Shown here one piece after another: positions 8,160 to 15,476 of a stretch of 25,125 nt of DNA (its first letter is position 1; every line of letters begins with the position of its first letter). The stretch is taken from positions 1 through 25,125 of the forward strand of contig JAFAGN010000109.1 in NCBI GenBank assembly GCA_023422695.1, in the 5' to 3' direction. Under the pieces are notes generated by a model. It did no database searches. It saw only the letters and a list, made by a program, of their open reading frames with translations, and was not told the DNA's origin. The DNA is from Pseudomonadota bacterium (GTDB taxonomy: Bacteria > Pseudomonadota > Alphaproteobacteria > Sphingomonadales > Sphingomonadaceae). Both the position numbers and the translations under genes were made by a program.

Positions 8160-8939
8160 TCAAGCAGCGGCTGCGCACGGCCCCGTCTTCAGATAACGCC
8201 GCTCAGTCCCGTCGAGAACGATCGCAGTCAGAACACCCGATCGATACGCACCGGTGTCGATGCCGATACGGTTGGGCCATTCATCGACATCGTCCCGGAT
8301 GGTATGACCGTGGACGACCATCACACCGTGGTCACGATCATCGACCAAAAAATCGTCGCGTATCCAACGCAAATCCACAAGCGATTGCTTTTCAATCGCG
8401 ATGCCGGGACGAATACCTGCATGCACAAAGATGTAGTCGCCTATTGCGACAACATCTTCGCCGGCCTCAAGAAACTGTATATGCTCGACAGGCACGAGTT
8501 GGGGCAATCGCTCCGCAACCTCTTCAAAGGTTGCTTCGGCCAAGCTGACATCGTCGTTCCAATAGCTGGCCACCGTGGCGTCGCCGCCGATCCGCATGAA
8601 ATAGCGCACGCGACCGACATCGCCGGTCAGGGCTGCCAAAAAACACTCTTCGTGATTTCCGACAAGCAGCCGCATGTCATCGAATTCAGCACGCAATTTG
8701 ATAGCGCGTTCAATTACATGGGCTGACTGAGGACCTCGATCCACAAGGTCGCCCAAAAGAATGAGGCAGACCTTGGCATGGCCATGCGCGGCATTATCAG
8801 CGCGGATTTGCTCGATCAGTTCCGCGAACAGGTCGTCGCGTCCATGAATGTCGCCAATTGCGTAGACGCGTTGACCGTCTGGGACAGCGAAACGGCTCCG
8901 GACCCACGGAACAGCCTTGCTCTTACGCTTCCAAAACAT
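8160..8939 (-). CDS. PPP-family metallophosphoesterase (ApaH-like or Ser/Thr phosphatase)
   Basis: This 259-residue calcineurin-like phosphoesterase has all the metal-site blocks of the PPP family: GDIHG (29-33), GDLVDRG (63-69), GNHE (94-97), VHAGIRPG (170-177) and VVHGHT (206-211). Bacterial members hydrolyse either diadenosine tetraphosphate (ApaH) or phosphoserine/threonine/tyrosine; the sequence alone does not decide. There is no signal peptide, so it is cytoplasmic. It lies upstream of, and in the same direction as, the polysaccharide operon, 187 bases before the dehydratase ATG, and divergently from wecB. The operon encodes a tyrosine autokinase but the usual low-molecular-weight tyrosine phosphatase (Wzb) is absent from the window, so a regulatory link is possible but unproven. 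No clear ribosome-binding site precedes the ATG. Confidence 0.88.
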   Translation of the reverse strand: MFWKRKSKAVPWVRSRFAVPDGQRVYAIGDIHGRDDLFAELIEQIRADNAAHGHAKVCLILLGDLVDRGPQSAHVIERAIKLRAEFDDMRLLVGNHEECFLAALTGDVGRVRYFMRIGGDATVASYWNDDVSLAEATFEEVAERLPQLVPVEHIQFLEAGEDVVAIGDYIFVHAGIRPGIAIEKQSLVDLRWIRDDFLVDDRDHGVMVVHGHTIRDDVDEWPNRIGIDTGAYRSGVLTAIVLDGTERRYLKTGPCAAAA

Positions 8940-9167
8940 GAGAGGAGTCCAATTTTCAAATATCCATCGGGGCTGGAAGACGGTCCGGCTACAACCGCCG
9001 CCGCCTAGCCCCTCTTGCCATGAGAAACAATATGCTCCGCCCGCAAAGGAATGTCGCGTTGGTGATCATCGCGATTTAAGGGTGTTGCAATCATTGTCCC
9101 CTATCGGGCGAAAATATGTCGAAACCCATGACGCGGGACAGGGTTTTCGGCCAGGAGACACGTCGTT
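8940..9167. other. Divergent intergenic region between the phosphatase gene and wecB
   Basis: These 228 bases must carry promoters in both directions, but no strong -35/-10 pair stands out. TTGCAA (9085-9090) and AAAATA (9111-9116) are 20 bases apart, too wide to trust. A 19-codon open frame (9020-9079) has no ribosome-binding site and is probably chance. Confidence 0.5.
9153..9158 (+). promoter_or_regulatory. Ribosome-binding site of wecB
   Basis: AGGAGA lies 9 bases before the ATG at 9168 and fixes that start. Confidence 0.75.
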
Positions 9168-10286
9168 ATGAAGGTACTGACCGTTTTTGGCACCCGCCCC
9201 GAAGCGATCAAAATGTTTCCGGTCGTGCATGCGCTCCGTTCCCGCCCCACGCTCGAGACACGCGTCTGCGTCACCGCCCAGCACCGCGAAATGCTCGACC
9301 AAGTGCTTAAGATTGGTCGAATCGTCCCCGACGTCGACCTTGACGTCATGCAGGCCAATCAGTCACTCGACGTGCTCCTCGGCCGACTCGTTACCGAGCT
9401 TGGCAAGACCTTCGACACCGAAAGGCCCGATCGCATCCTCGTCCACGGCGATACCCTCACCACGATGGCGGCCACTCTCGCCGCATATTTCCGGAAAATC
9501 CCGGTCGGTCATGTCGAGGCAGGCCTGCGCAGCGGCAACATCTACCACCCCTGGCCTGAGGAGGTGAATCGCAAGGTTGCTGGTGCGGTGGCGGATCTGC
9601 ATTTTGCGCCGACGGAGACTGCCGCGACCGCGCTGCGGGCAGAGAATGTACCTGCCAATCGCATTCATATCACCGGCAACACCGTCATCGACGCGCTGCT
9701 CGCCACCAAGGCGCGGATCGACGAGGAACCGGCGCTGGCCGCGGGGCTCGATCCGCTGGTCGATCGCTTTGCTGGCAAGCGCATCATCGCCGTCACCTCG
9801 CACCGGCGCGAGAATTTCGGCGAGGGGATGACTGCCATCGCCGAGGCGATCGCTGCGATCGCGGCGCGCGACGATGTTGCGGTGGTTTTCCCGGTGCATC
9901 CAAACCCGCATGTCCGCAGTGCGATGGAGCCGATCCTGGGCGGAATCTCCAACGTCGCGCTGATCGATCCGCTCGACTATCCGCATTTTGTCCGGCTGCT
10001 GGCGACATCCGATCTGGTGCTGACCGATAGCGGCGGGGTGCAGGAGGAAGCGCCCGCGCTCGGTAAGCCGGTGCTGGTCATGCGCGAGACGACCGAACGC
10101 CCCGAAGGCATTGAGGCCGGCACGGCGCGGCTTGTGGGAACCGACAAAGCGCGTATTGTTTCCGAAATTTTCAGGCTTCTCGACGATAAGGACGCCTATT
10201 CGGCCATGGCCCGCGCCCATAATCCCTTTGGCGACGGCACCGCGGCGAAGCAGATTGCGGAGATTGTTGCGCGTGCCCATCGATAG
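9168..10286 (+). CDS. wecB: UDP-N-acetylglucosamine 2-epimerase (non-hydrolysing)
   Basis: It interconverts UDP-GlcNAc and UDP-ManNAc in the cytoplasm, the first step toward UDP-ManNAcA. The 372 residues match the family length. The start is diagnostic (MKVLTVFGTRPEAIKM), followed by HGDT with D95, GHVEAGLRSG with E117, PWPEE with E131, and SHRREN with H212. These correspond to the catalytic D95, E117, E131 and H213 of the E. coli enzyme. The allosteric and substrate-binding block LTDSGGVQEEAPALGKPVLVM is intact. A good ribosome-binding site precedes the ATG. Its last 14 bases overlap the GTG start of wecC, so the two genes are co-translated, and they lie divergent from the polysaccharide export operon they probably feed. 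Confidence 0.97.
   Translation: MKVLTVFGTRPEAIKMFPVVHALRSRPTLETRVCVTAQHREMLDQVLKIGRIVPDVDLDVMQANQSLDVLLGRLVTELGKTFDTERPDRILVHGDTLTTMAATLAAYFRKIPVGHVEAGLRSGNIYHPWPEEVNRKVAGAVADLHFAPTETAATALRAENVPANRIHITGNTVIDALLATKARIDEEPALAAGLDPLVDRFAGKRIIAVTSHRRENFGEGMTAIAEAIAAIAARDDVAVVFPVHPNPHVRSAMEPILGGISNVALIDPLDYPHFVRLLATSDLVLTDSGGVQEEAPALGKPVLVMRETTERPEGIEAGTARLVGTDKARIVSEIFRLLDDKDAYSAMARAHNPFGDGTAAKQIAEIVARAHR
10259..10263 (+). promoter_or_regulatory. Ribosome-binding site deciding the GTG start of wecC
   Basis: GGAGA within the end of wecB lies 9 bases before GTG at 10273. The open frame continues back to 10111, but the extra 54 residues are wecB sequence in another frame with no family similarity, so the GTG is preferred. 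Confidence 0.65.
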
Positions 10287-11568
10287 CGAACAGAGTGTTA
10301 CCGTCCTCGGGCTCGGCTATATCGGGCTACCCACCGCAGCGCTGATCGCGCGCTCAGGGTCCAAGGTGACCGGCGTCGACGTTAGCCAGCATGTCGTCGA
10401 CACCGTGAACAGCGGCAAGGTGCATATCGAGGAGGTCGATCTCGACGGCCTGGTCCAGGGTGTCGTGTCGCGCGGCACGCTGGTCGCGTCGATAGACGTT
10501 GCGCCCGCCGATGTCTTTGTCATCGCCGTTCCGACGCCGCACGACGATGCGCATCGCCCCGACATCAGCCATGTCCTGTCGGCCGCGCGTGCCATCGCGC
10601 CCAAGCTCGAAGTGGGCAATCTCGTCATCCTCGAATCGACCTCGCCCGTCGGCACGACCGAAAAGGTCGCCGCGCTGCTGGCGGAGCTCCGTCCCGACCT
10701 CAAGGTGCCCGGCGCCTGCTCCGGCGCCGCCGACATCTTCGTCGCCTATTGCCCCGAGCGCGTGCTACCGGGGCGCATCCTTGTCGAGCTGGTCGATAAC
10801 GACCGCTGCATCGGCGGCATCACCCCCCGCTGCGCACGCCGCGCGATGACTTTCTATCGCCAGTTCGTGCGCGGTGCCTGCGTCACGACGTCGGCGCGCG
10901 CCGCCGAAATGGTGAAGCTGGTCGAGAACAGCTACCGCGACGTCAACATCGCCTTTGCCAACGAGCTGTCGATGATGGCCGAGCAGATGGGGGTCGATGT
11001 CTGGGAGGTGATCCGCCTCGCCAACCGCCACCCGCGCGTCAACATCCTGCAGCCCGGCCCCGGCGTCGGCGGCCATTGCATCGCGGTCGATCCATGGTTC
11101 CTCGTCCATGGCGCGCCCGACCACAGCCGGTTGATCCGCACCGCGCGCGAGGTGAACCTCGCCAAGACCGCGCATGTCATCGGCGCCGCCGAAATGCTCG
11201 TGTCGCAGCACCCGCAGGCGCGCGTCGCCTGCCTCGGCCTCGCCTTCAAACCCAATATCGACGATTTCCGCGAAAGCCCGGCGGTCGAGGTCGCCGCGGC
11301 ACTCGCCCGCCGCTTTGGCAAGCAGGTTCAGATTGTCGAGCCCTATGCGCGCGGGCTGCCAATGGAGTTCGCGGGGACCGGTGCAGAGCTCATCGACCTC
11401 GACAGCGCGCTCGCCGATTGCGACCTGCTGATCGTGCTGGTCGATCACGACCTGTTCAAATCGATCCCGCTCGAAGAACGCGGTGACAAGATCGTCTATG
11501 ACACGCGCGGCCTGTGGCTCGATCAGCCGACCGGGGCGGGCGCCAGCCTGCTTCATCGCGCGGCCTGA
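10273..11568 (+). CDS. wecC: UDP-N-acetyl-D-mannosamine dehydrogenase
   Basis: It oxidises UDP-ManNAc to UDP-ManNAcA with two NAD+, giving an acidic sugar donor for surface polysaccharide. From the GTG at 10273 it has 431 residues, close to the family's usual length. Seen in order are the NAD-binding GLGYIG (13-18), STSPVG, CPERVLPG, the central-helix segment AEMVKLVENSYRDVNIAFANE, and GVGGHCIAVDPWF with the catalytic cysteine C269. The C-terminal UDP-binding domain contains GLAFKPNIDDFRESPAVEV. It overlaps wecB by 14 bases and is followed 13 bases later by the isomerase gene. Assignment to the ManNAc rather than glucose dehydrogenase branch rests on sequence style and the wecB partner. Confidence 0.95.
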   Translation: MPIDSEQSVTVLGLGYIGLPTAALIARSGSKVTGVDVSQHVVDTVNSGKVHIEEVDLDGLVQGVVSRGTLVASIDVAPADVFVIAVPTPHDDAHRPDISHVLSAARAIAPKLEVGNLVILESTSPVGTTEKVAALLAELRPDLKVPGACSGAADIFVAYCPERVLPGRILVELVDNDRCIGGITPRCARRAMTFYRQFVRGACVTTSARAAEMVKLVENSYRDVNIAFANELSMMAEQMGVDVWEVIRLANRHPRVNILQPGPGVGGHCIAVDPWFLVHGAPDHSRLIRTAREVNLAKTAHVIGAAEMLVSQHPQARVACLGLAFKPNIDDFRESPAVEVAAALARRFGKQVQIVEPYARGLPMEFAGTGAELIDLDSALADCDLLIVLVDHDLFKSIPLEERGDKIVYDTRGLWLDQPTGAGASLLHRAA

Positions 11569-11581
11569 CCCCTCCTTGGAC

Positions 11582-12424
11582 ATGGCGCGCCATCCCCGAC
11601 TTCATAACACCGCCGGACCGCTTCGGCGGCTACAACGGCTCGTGGTCGAAAAGCCGTGGGGTCGCGACGATATTCCCGCCGATTTTGGCGATTTCGACGG
11701 CCGCCGGATCGGCGAAATCTGGTTTGCCCATCCCGATGGCGACACAGCGCCATTGATGGTGAAATTCCTGTTCACGTCGGAGCGGCTGTCGGTGCAGGTT
11801 CATCCCGATGAAGATGCGGCACGGGCCGCGGGACTGCCCCGCGGTAAGGATGAGTGCTGGCTGGTGCTGGCCGCGGACGCGGGCGCCGAACTTGGCGCCG
11901 GGCTGTCGATCGATACCGACCGGCACACGCTGCGCGATGCAGCGCGGTCGGGCGCGATCGTGGATATGATCAACTGGCGCGCCGCCGCACCGGACGACTT
12001 CGTCTATAATCGTGCGGGCACCATCCATGCGATCGGCGCGGGCCTGACGATCGTGGAAGTGCAGCAGAATATCGACCGCACCTATCGCCTGTACGATTAT
12101 GGACGGCCGCGCGATCTGCACCTCGACGCCGGGCTGGCGGTGGCGCGGGTCAACGCCGCGGCCGATCCGCGCGACTGCCATATCGACCCGGCGACCAGCA
12201 CGAAACTGGTCAGCGGTCCGCATTTTCATGTGCTGCATTTGAGCGGGCCGGTCGATCCGGCTGCGATCGAGGATGCCGAAGGCGAACTGACCTTTGTCCC
12301 GCTAACCGCGGGATGCCGGGTCGGCGACGACGCCGTCCAACTAGGCGAGGCCGTGCTGCTGAGCGACGCATCGCAGATCGAAATGGCTCCCGGCGCCCGA
12401 GCCCTTTTGTGCTGGGCCGCCTGA
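11582..12424 (+). CDS. manA: Class I mannose-6-phosphate isomerase (short form)
   Basis: It interconverts fructose-6-phosphate and mannose-6-phosphate, feeding GDP-mannose synthesis. The chosen ATG gives 280 residues; the open frame extends 33 codons into wecC, but those residues are not family-like. Zinc-site residues are visible: QVHPDE (Q72, H74), KDECW (E91) and GTIHAIG (H149), followed by the family signature QQNIDRTYRLYDYGRPRDLH. The protein is about 110 residues shorter than E. coli ManA, like other bacterial short class I enzymes. It lies 13 bases after wecC, in what looks like the same transcript. No clear ribosome-binding site precedes the ATG. Grouping with wecBC suggests that the polysaccharide also needs mannose-derived sugar, or that the gene simply shares the promoter. 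Confidence 0.87.
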   Translation: MARHPRLHNTAGPLRRLQRLVVEKPWGRDDIPADFGDFDGRRIGEIWFAHPDGDTAPLMVKFLFTSERLSVQVHPDEDAARAAGLPRGKDECWLVLAADAGAELGAGLSIDTDRHTLRDAARSGAIVDMINWRAAAPDDFVYNRAGTIHAIGAGLTIVEVQQNIDRTYRLYDYGRPRDLHLDAGLAVARVNAAADPRDCHIDPATSTKLVSGPHFHVLHLSGPVDPAAIEDAEGELTFVPLTAGCRVGDDAVQLGEAVLLSDASQIEMAPGARALLCWAA

Positions 12425-12478
12425 CCGGCGCATCGCCCTCCCCTTGCGGCCCCGCCCGCCATCTCCCATATCGCCCCC

Positions 12479-13045
12479 ATGAGCGAACCGAACGCGCACC
12501 GTGCCGCGCCCTGGCACGGAACCACCATCCTTTCCGCCCGCACCGAAGGCAAGGTCGTCGTGATCGGCGACGGCCAGGTGTCGATGGGCCAGACGGTGAT
12601 GAAGCCCAATGCGCGCAAGGTGCGCCGCCTGCACGATGGCAGCGTCATCGGCGGTTTTGCCGGTGCCACCGCCGACGCCTTCACCCTGTTCGAACGGCTC
12701 GAAGCCAAGCTTGAGCGCCACAACGGTCAGCTGCTCCGCGCCGCGGTGGAACTCGCCAAGGACTGGCGCACCGACAAATATCTCCGCAACCTGGAAGCGA
12801 TGATGATCGTCGCCGACAAGGAGGTGACGCTGGTCATCACCGGCAACGGCGACGTGCTCGAACCAAAAGGCGGCATCGCCGCGATCGGGTCGGGCGGCAA
12901 TTACGCCCTCGCCGCCGCCACCGCGCTCGCCGACTATGAAAAGGATGCCGAGGTGCTGGTGCGCAAGGCGATGCAGGTCGCGGCCGACATCTGCGTCTAT
13001 ACCAACGACCAGTTCACTTCCGAAACCATCGAAATCCAGGCGTAA
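12479..13045 (+). CDS. hslV: ATP-dependent protease HslUV, peptidase subunit
   Basis: This is the threonine peptidase of the HslUV (ClpQY) complex, a cytoplasmic double-hexamer protease for stress-related and misfolded proteins. The 188 residues include a 14-residue propeptide. Removal after G14 (WHGTTIL) exposes T15 as the catalytic N-terminal threonine. Other family blocks are DGQVSMGQTVMK, GGFAGATADAFTLFERLE, and GIAAIGSGGNYALAAA. It follows manA after 54 bases with no visible terminator, and hslU begins 5 bases after its stop. Confidence 0.97.
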   Translation: MSEPNAHRAAPWHGTTILSARTEGKVVVIGDGQVSMGQTVMKPNARKVRRLHDGSVIGGFAGATADAFTLFERLEAKLERHNGQLLRAAVELAKDWRTDKYLRNLEAMMIVADKEVTLVITGNGDVLEPKGGIAAIGSGGNYALAAATALADYEKDAEVLVRKAMQVAADICVYTNDQFTSETIEIQA

Positions 13046-13050
13046 AACAG

Positions 13051-14352
13051 ATGAACAAGGACCTGACTCCTAAGGCGATCGTCGCTGCGCTCGACACGCA
13101 TATCATCGGCCAGAATGCCGCGAAGCGCGCGGTCGCGGTGGCGCTGCGCAATCGCTGGCGCCGCCAGCAATTGTCGCCTGACCTGCGCGATGAGGTGACG
13201 CCGAAAAATATCCTGATGATCGGCCCCACCGGCTGCGGCAAGACAGAGATTTCGCGCCGTCTGGCCAAGCTCGCCGACGCGCCGTTCATCAAGGTCGAAG
13301 CGACCAAGTTCACCGAGGTCGGCTATGTCGGCCGCGATGTCGAACAAATTGCGCGCGATCTGGTCGAGGAAGCCGTGCGGCTCGAAAAGGACCGGCGCCG
13401 CGAAGCTGTGCGCGCCGCTGCCGAGGAAGCCGCGATGGAGCGCCTGCTCGACGCGCTGACCGGCAAGGGCGCCAGCGAAGCGACGCGCCAGAGCTTTCGC
13501 CAGCGCATCCGCGAAGGCCATCTCGACGACAGCGAGGTCGAGATCGAGATTGCCGACGCGCCGTCGATGCCGTTCGAGCTGCCGGGCCAGCCCGGGCAGA
13601 TGAGCATGATCAACCTGTCCGACATGCTGGGCAAGGCGATGGGCGGTCCGCCCAAAAAGCGCCGCAAGCTGAAGGTGATCGAGGCCGCGACGCGGCTGAT
13701 CGAGGAAGAGCAGGAAAAGCGTCTCGATCAGGATGATGTCGCGCGCATCGCGCTCGCCGATGCCGAGGCCAACGGCATCGTGTTCCTCGACGAAATCGAC
13801 AAGATCGCGGTCAGCGACGTGCGCGGCGGATCGGTGAGCCGCGAGGGCGTGCAGCGCGACCTGCTGCCGCTGATCGAAGGGACGACCGTTGCGACCAAAT
13901 ATGGTCCGATGAAGACCGACCATATCCTGTTCATCGCCAGCGGTGCGTTCCACGTCGCCAAGCCCAGCGACCTGCTGCCCGAACTGCAGGGCCGCCTGCC
14001 GATCCGCGTCGAGCTGAACGCGCTCACCGAAGCCGATTTTGTCCGCATCCTCAGCGAGACAAAGGCGGGGTTGCCCGAACAATATGCCGCGCTGCTGGGG
14101 ACCGAAGGCGTCACCTTGTCGTTCACCGACGATGCGATCGCCCGCGTTGCGAAGCTCGCCGCCGAGGTCAACGAGCGCGTCGAAAACATCGGCGCCCGGC
14201 GACTCCAGACGATCATGGAGCGGCTGGTCGAAGAGGTCAGCTTTGGCGCCGAGGACATGACCGGCACCACGCTGGCGGTCGATGCCGCCTATGTCGATCG
14301 CCAACTCGCCGAAGTCGTCGGCGACACCGACCTCAGCAAATATGTCCTCTGA
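13051..14352 (+). CDS. hslU: ATP-dependent protease HslUV, ATPase subunit
   Basis: This AAA+ unfoldase threads substrates into HslV. Its 433 residues match the family. The order is a first AAA segment with Walker A GPTGCGKT (58-65), the pore motif GYVGRD (91-96), a charged inserted I domain (about 110-240), Walker B FLDEID, sensor and arginine-finger region (FIASGAFHVAKPSDLLPELQ), and a C-terminal helical domain ending DLSKYVL, the tail that docks into HslV. It is directly downstream of hslV. A 143-base gap follows before the rodZ-like gene. Confidence 0.97.
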   Translation: MNKDLTPKAIVAALDTHIIGQNAAKRAVAVALRNRWRRQQLSPDLRDEVTPKNILMIGPTGCGKTEISRRLAKLADAPFIKVEATKFTEVGYVGRDVEQIARDLVEEAVRLEKDRRREAVRAAAEEAAMERLLDALTGKGASEATRQSFRQRIREGHLDDSEVEIEIADAPSMPFELPGQPGQMSMINLSDMLGKAMGGPPKKRRKLKVIEAATRLIEEEQEKRLDQDDVARIALADAEANGIVFLDEIDKIAVSDVRGGSVSREGVQRDLLPLIEGTTVATKYGPMKTDHILFIASGAFHVAKPSDLLPELQGRLPIRVELNALTEADFVRILSETKAGLPEQYAALLGTEGVTLSFTDDAIARVAKLAAEVNERVENIGARRLQTIMERLVEEVSFGAEDMTGTTLAVDAAYVDRQLAEVVGDTDLSKYVL

Positions 14353-14415
14353 CGCGCAGCGCTTCAGACGGGCGTATTAAGGCATCTTTTCAGCCGGTCG
14401 TTCGCCGAACTTCAT

Positions 14416-14445
14416 TTGACTTTTTCCGCCCGTCAATGCGATGAA
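14416..14445 (+). promoter_or_regulatory. Possible promoter of the rodZ-like gene
   Basis: TTGACT (14416-14421) is a good -35 match. With an 18-base spacer the -10 would be GATGAA (14440-14445), a poor match. The gap between hslU and the next gene otherwise holds no obvious feature, so a promoter is expected here. Confidence 0.3.
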
Positions 14446-14495
14446 CGGGGCGACACGGTCACACAGGGTTGCAACCGACCGGCGCGGAGACAGTA

Positions 14496-15362
14496 ATGAC
14501 AGATGAGGACGTCGCCCCGGAACAGGGCGAGCTGGCGATCACGCGCACCGGCGATCGGCTTCGGCTGGCGCGGGAAGCGGCGGGGTTGTCGCTCGCCGAT
14601 GTGGCGACGCGGACGCGGATCACCCAGCGCCATCTGTCGGCGATCGAAAAGTCGGATTTTTCGGAGCTTCCGGGGCGAACTTACGTCACCGGCTTTGCGC
14701 GCGCCTACGCCCGCGCGGTCGACCTTCCCGAAGCCGAGGTCGGCGCTGCGGTGCGCCGCGAGCTCGAAGAAGATGCCTATGGCGCGCGGCCGCTGTACGA
14801 AGCCTATGAGCCGACCGATCCCGCGCGGCTGCCGACCGCGCGGATGACCTGGACACTGGTGATCGTCGCGCTGCTGCTGGCATCGGCCTATGGCGTCTGG
14901 CGGTTCCTGTCGGTCGAACCCGGCGAGGCGCTGGTAGCCGCACAGAACCGCGCCGCCGAGGAATCGGAGGCGCCGCAAAGCGACGTCGTCGCGCTGCCGA
15001 CTGCCAAGACGGGCGCCGCCGCATCGGCGGTCGCGGCGAATGCACCGGTGGTACTGACGGGGATTTCGGAAGTCTGGATCGGCTTCGACGACGCGGCGGG
15101 CAAGACCGAGAACTGGCGGACGCTCGATCCGGGCGAAACCTATCAGGTGCCACCCGAATATATTCAGCAGTTCACGCTGCGCACCAGCATTCCACAGGCG
15201 CTCAAGGTCACCGTCGGCGGCCGCGACGTCGGCGCGATCGGCCCCGCTGATACGCTGGTCAAGGGCGTGTCGCTGAAGCCCGCCGACCTGTTGGCGCGCA
15301 CCGAAGGAAACAGCGCGCCCGGCCCCGCGGCGCCCGCGACCCGCGCGCCTCCCAAGGGCTGA
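14496..15362 (+). CDS. RodZ-like helix-turn-helix membrane protein
   Basis: This is a predicted bitopic inner-membrane protein of the RodZ type, which links the MreB cytoskeleton to the elongation machinery. Of 288 residues, about 17-85 form a Cro/C1-like helix-turn-helix (GDRLRLAREAAGLSLADVATRTRITQRHLSAIE in outline) with the family continuation SDFSELPGRTYVTGFARAYAR. A membrane helix spans about 117-137, and residues about 175-265 match the periplasmic DUF4115 domain, followed by a Pro/Ala tail. The frame begins nine codons earlier at a TTG, but GGAGA at 14486-14490 points to the ATG at 14496. RodZ is the best-known architecture match; other HTH plus DUF4115 proteins exist. Confidence 0.82.
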   Translation: MTDEDVAPEQGELAITRTGDRLRLAREAAGLSLADVATRTRITQRHLSAIEKSDFSELPGRTYVTGFARAYARAVDLPEAEVGAAVRRELEEDAYGARPLYEAYEPTDPARLPTARMTWTLVIVALLLASAYGVWRFLSVEPGEALVAAQNRAAEESEAPQSDVVALPTAKTGAAASAVAANAPVVLTGISEVWIGFDDAAGKTENWRTLDPGETYQVPPEYIQQFTLRTSIPQALKVTVGGRDVGAIGPADTLVKGVSLKPADLLARTEGNSAPGPAAPATRAPPKG

Positions 15363-15389
15363 AGCGTCCATCTTTTGGGTCGGCACGAT

Positions 15390-15421
15390 CGGCAGCGCAC
15401 CGAAATGGGTTTGCGCTGCCG
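15390..15421. terminator. Perfect 10-bp stem-loop between the rodZ-like gene and cpoB
   Basis: CGGCAGCGCA (15390-15399) pairs exactly with TGCGCTGCCG (15412-15421) around a 12-base loop. No run of T follows on either strand, so it is not a textbook intrinsic terminator. It starts 28 bases after the upstream stop and ends 56 bases before the cpoB ATG. It could attenuate, stabilise or separate the two messages. Confidence 0.5.
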
Positions 15422-15476
15422 CACTTTGCCGCGTTATGAACGACAAAATGGTTAATTGGTGGGGGCCGAACGGCAG

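Noticed and set aside
9020..9079. Small open frame of 19 codons upstream of wecB
   Set aside because: It has an ATG and a hydrophobic C-terminus but no ribosome-binding site and no sign of conservation to judge by; a frame this short is expected by chance.
10111..10272. 54-residue N-terminal extension of wecC
   Set aside because: The extension is the wecB coding sequence read in another frame. The GTG at 10273 has a ribosome-binding site and starts just before the NAD-binding motif, as the family does.
12997..14304. Long minus-strand open frame opposite hslU
   Set aside because: Antisense to a clear hslU; a composition shadow.
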